From positions 1 through 5,821 of the forward strand of contig SLSM01000004.1 in NCBI GenBank assembly GCA_007130445.1: a DNA stretch of 5,821 bases, given 5' to 3'. Below, piece after piece: positions 5,182 to 5,821 of this stretch; position 1 is the stretch's first letter, and every line of letters begins with the position of its first letter. The notes under the pieces were generated by a model. That model ran no database searches. It saw only the letters and a list, made by a program, of their open reading frames with translations, and was not told the DNA's origin. Position numbers and translations under genes: made by a program. The DNA is from Trueperaceae bacterium (GTDB taxonomy: Bacteria > Deinococcota > Deinococci > Deinococcales > Trueperaceae).

Positions 5182-5553
5182 TCACGTAGGAGCGATGCGG
5201 TACGGGATGCGCACGTCGGGTTCGTCGGTCGGGAAGCCCTCGTCGCGCGTGACGAGGAGCGCGCCCTCCGCCCGCGCGCAGGCCCACACGAGTGCGTCCG
5301 GGAGGCGCATGTGACCCTCTCGGCGGATCCGACCCGCGTCGCACGCGACGGCCTCGTCCACGGGGACGACGCGGCAGCCGCGGAGTAGCGCGTCGACCGC
5401 CGCGATCCGCGCGTCGGAACCGGCGCCGACGACGAGCTCGGCGACCGAGACGGCGCTCACGAGGACCTCGTGGTAGCGATCGAGTTCCTCCGCCGCTTCG
5501 GGCCTGCCCATGAGGTAGTCGACCAGCACGTTCGTGTCGACCAGGGCGTTCAT
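5182..5553 (-). CDS. vapC: PIN-domain toxin, VapC family
   Basis: Predicted Mg/Mn-dependent ribonuclease toxin of a type II toxin-antitoxin pair; characterised VapC proteins cut tRNA or rRNA. The 123 residues (from ATG 5553) are a normal VapC length. PIN acidic residues are present: Asp6 in ALVDTNVLVDYL (Asn8 also conserved), Glu39 in VSVAELVVG, Asp86 in RLPDALVWACA and Asp104 in LVTRDEGF. The first strand, the acidic motif in AEL and the TRD motif are in standard order, so the enzyme looks intact. The ATG overlaps the antitoxin stop as ATGA (5553-5550), which decides this start over an in-frame start at 5565 and implies coupled translation. The gene ends beside the tRNA-Ala promoter with no terminator between. 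Confidence 0.93.
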   Translation of the reverse strand: MNALVDTNVLVDYLMGRPEAAEELDRYHEVLVSAVSVAELVVGAGSDARIAAVDALLRGCRVVPVDEAVACDAGRIRREGHMRLPDALVWACARAEGALLVTRDEGFPTDEPDVRIPYRIAPT

Positions 5554-5774
5554 GCGTCGTCCCACTCCGATCGGAGCCGCCGCTGGAGCGCGAGACCGTC
5601 GACCTCATCGTCGCGCCATGCGCCGAAGGCGGCGCCGCGGTCGTCTCCGGCGTGGCCGTCGAGGTAGCGCTCGACCGCCTCGCGCACCAGCGCAGCGCGC
5701 GACCGCCCCGTCGCGCGCCGGAGCCGGTCGAGTGCCTCGACGGCGTCGTCGGGGAGGTCGACGATGGTTCTCAT
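5550..5774 (-). CDS. vapB: Ribbon-helix-helix antitoxin, VapB/CopG type
   Basis: A 74-residue protein that should bind and silence the downstream PIN toxin and repress its own operon. The N-terminal RTIVDLPDDAVEALDRL is the DNA-contacting strand and first helix of a ribbon-helix-helix fold. ATGRSRAALVREAVERYL gives the turn and second helix, with the usual G-x-S-x-x-x-L-V-R-E-A pattern. The acidic, tryptophan-containing tail (about 40-74, AFGAWRDDEVDGLALQRRL) is the expected toxin-binding part. I start it at ATG 5774, where the strand begins. An in-frame ATG at 5813 would add MAANVITMCHHDA and would place the operator-like palindromes inside the gene. No clear ribosome binding site precedes 5774. 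It overlaps vapC by four bases. Confidence 0.88.
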   Translation of the reverse strand: MRTIVDLPDDAVEALDRLRRATGRSRAALVREAVERYLDGHAGDDRGAAFGAWRDDEVDGLALQRRLRSEWDDA

Positions 5775-5776
5775 GG

Positions 5777-5799
5777 CATCATGATGACACATCGTGATG
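5777..5799. promoter_or_regulatory. Twin palindromes upstream of vapB, probable autoregulatory operator
   Basis: CATC-AT-GATG (5777-5786) and CATC-GT-GATG (5790-5799) are two copies of the inverted repeat CATC-nn-GATG, 13 bases centre to centre, within 25 bases of the antitoxin start. Ribbon-helix-helix antitoxins bind short tandem palindromes next to their own promoter, so this fits. The promoter itself is not clear. CATCAT (5786-5781) ends six bases before the ATG but matches TAnnnT poorly, and the window ends at 5821. Confidence 0.5.
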
Positions 5800-5821
5800 A
5801 CGTTCGCCGCCATACGCGAAC

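Overview
This is a very GC-rich bacterial window, with strong G/C bias at third codon positions. It holds seven complete protein genes, one tRNA and the first codons of an eighth gene. The organism is inferred, not proven. The secreted DUF4384/PEGA protein is of a style I associate with Deinococcota (Deinococcus, Truepera relatives). Two promoter features also fit that phylum: -10 boxes of the TAnnnT type, and one gene that looks leaderless. Another high-GC lineage such as Myxococcota cannot be excluded.

Left part, + strand: an intergenic region (51-281) separates the start of a leftward secreted or membrane protein (cut by the window edge) from a rightward pair. The pair is NADP-type glutamate dehydrogenase and a formate/nitrite (FNT) family channel, which overlap by 4 bases (GTGA). 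Together they suggest a small nitrogen unit: one protein passes a small anion or weak acid across the membrane, and the other fixes ammonium into glutamate. The channel's substrate cannot be read from sequence. After a 105-base gap comes an exported protein with a DUF4384 domain, a PEGA domain and an unnamed acidic C-terminal domain.

Right part, - strand: an alpha/beta hydrolase is convergent with the DUF4384 gene. It has an apparent leaderless promoter and an array of CAC/GTG inverted repeats just upstream of it. Next is a 59-codon hydrophobic protein with a good ribosome binding site, easily missed because it is short. Then come a strong 14-bp hairpin terminator, tRNA-Ala(GGC) with encoded CCA and a textbook TTGACA-17-TAACCT promoter, and a VapBC-type toxin-antitoxin pair (ribbon-helix-helix antitoxin, PIN toxin) overlapping by ATGA. 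Twin CATC-nn-GATG palindromes lie just upstream of the antitoxin.

I see no mobile element, CRISPR array or integration site, and no clear multi-gene new system. The most interesting items are the dehydrogenase-channel coupling, the small membrane protein, the unnamed C-terminal domain of the exported protein, and several operator-like repeats.
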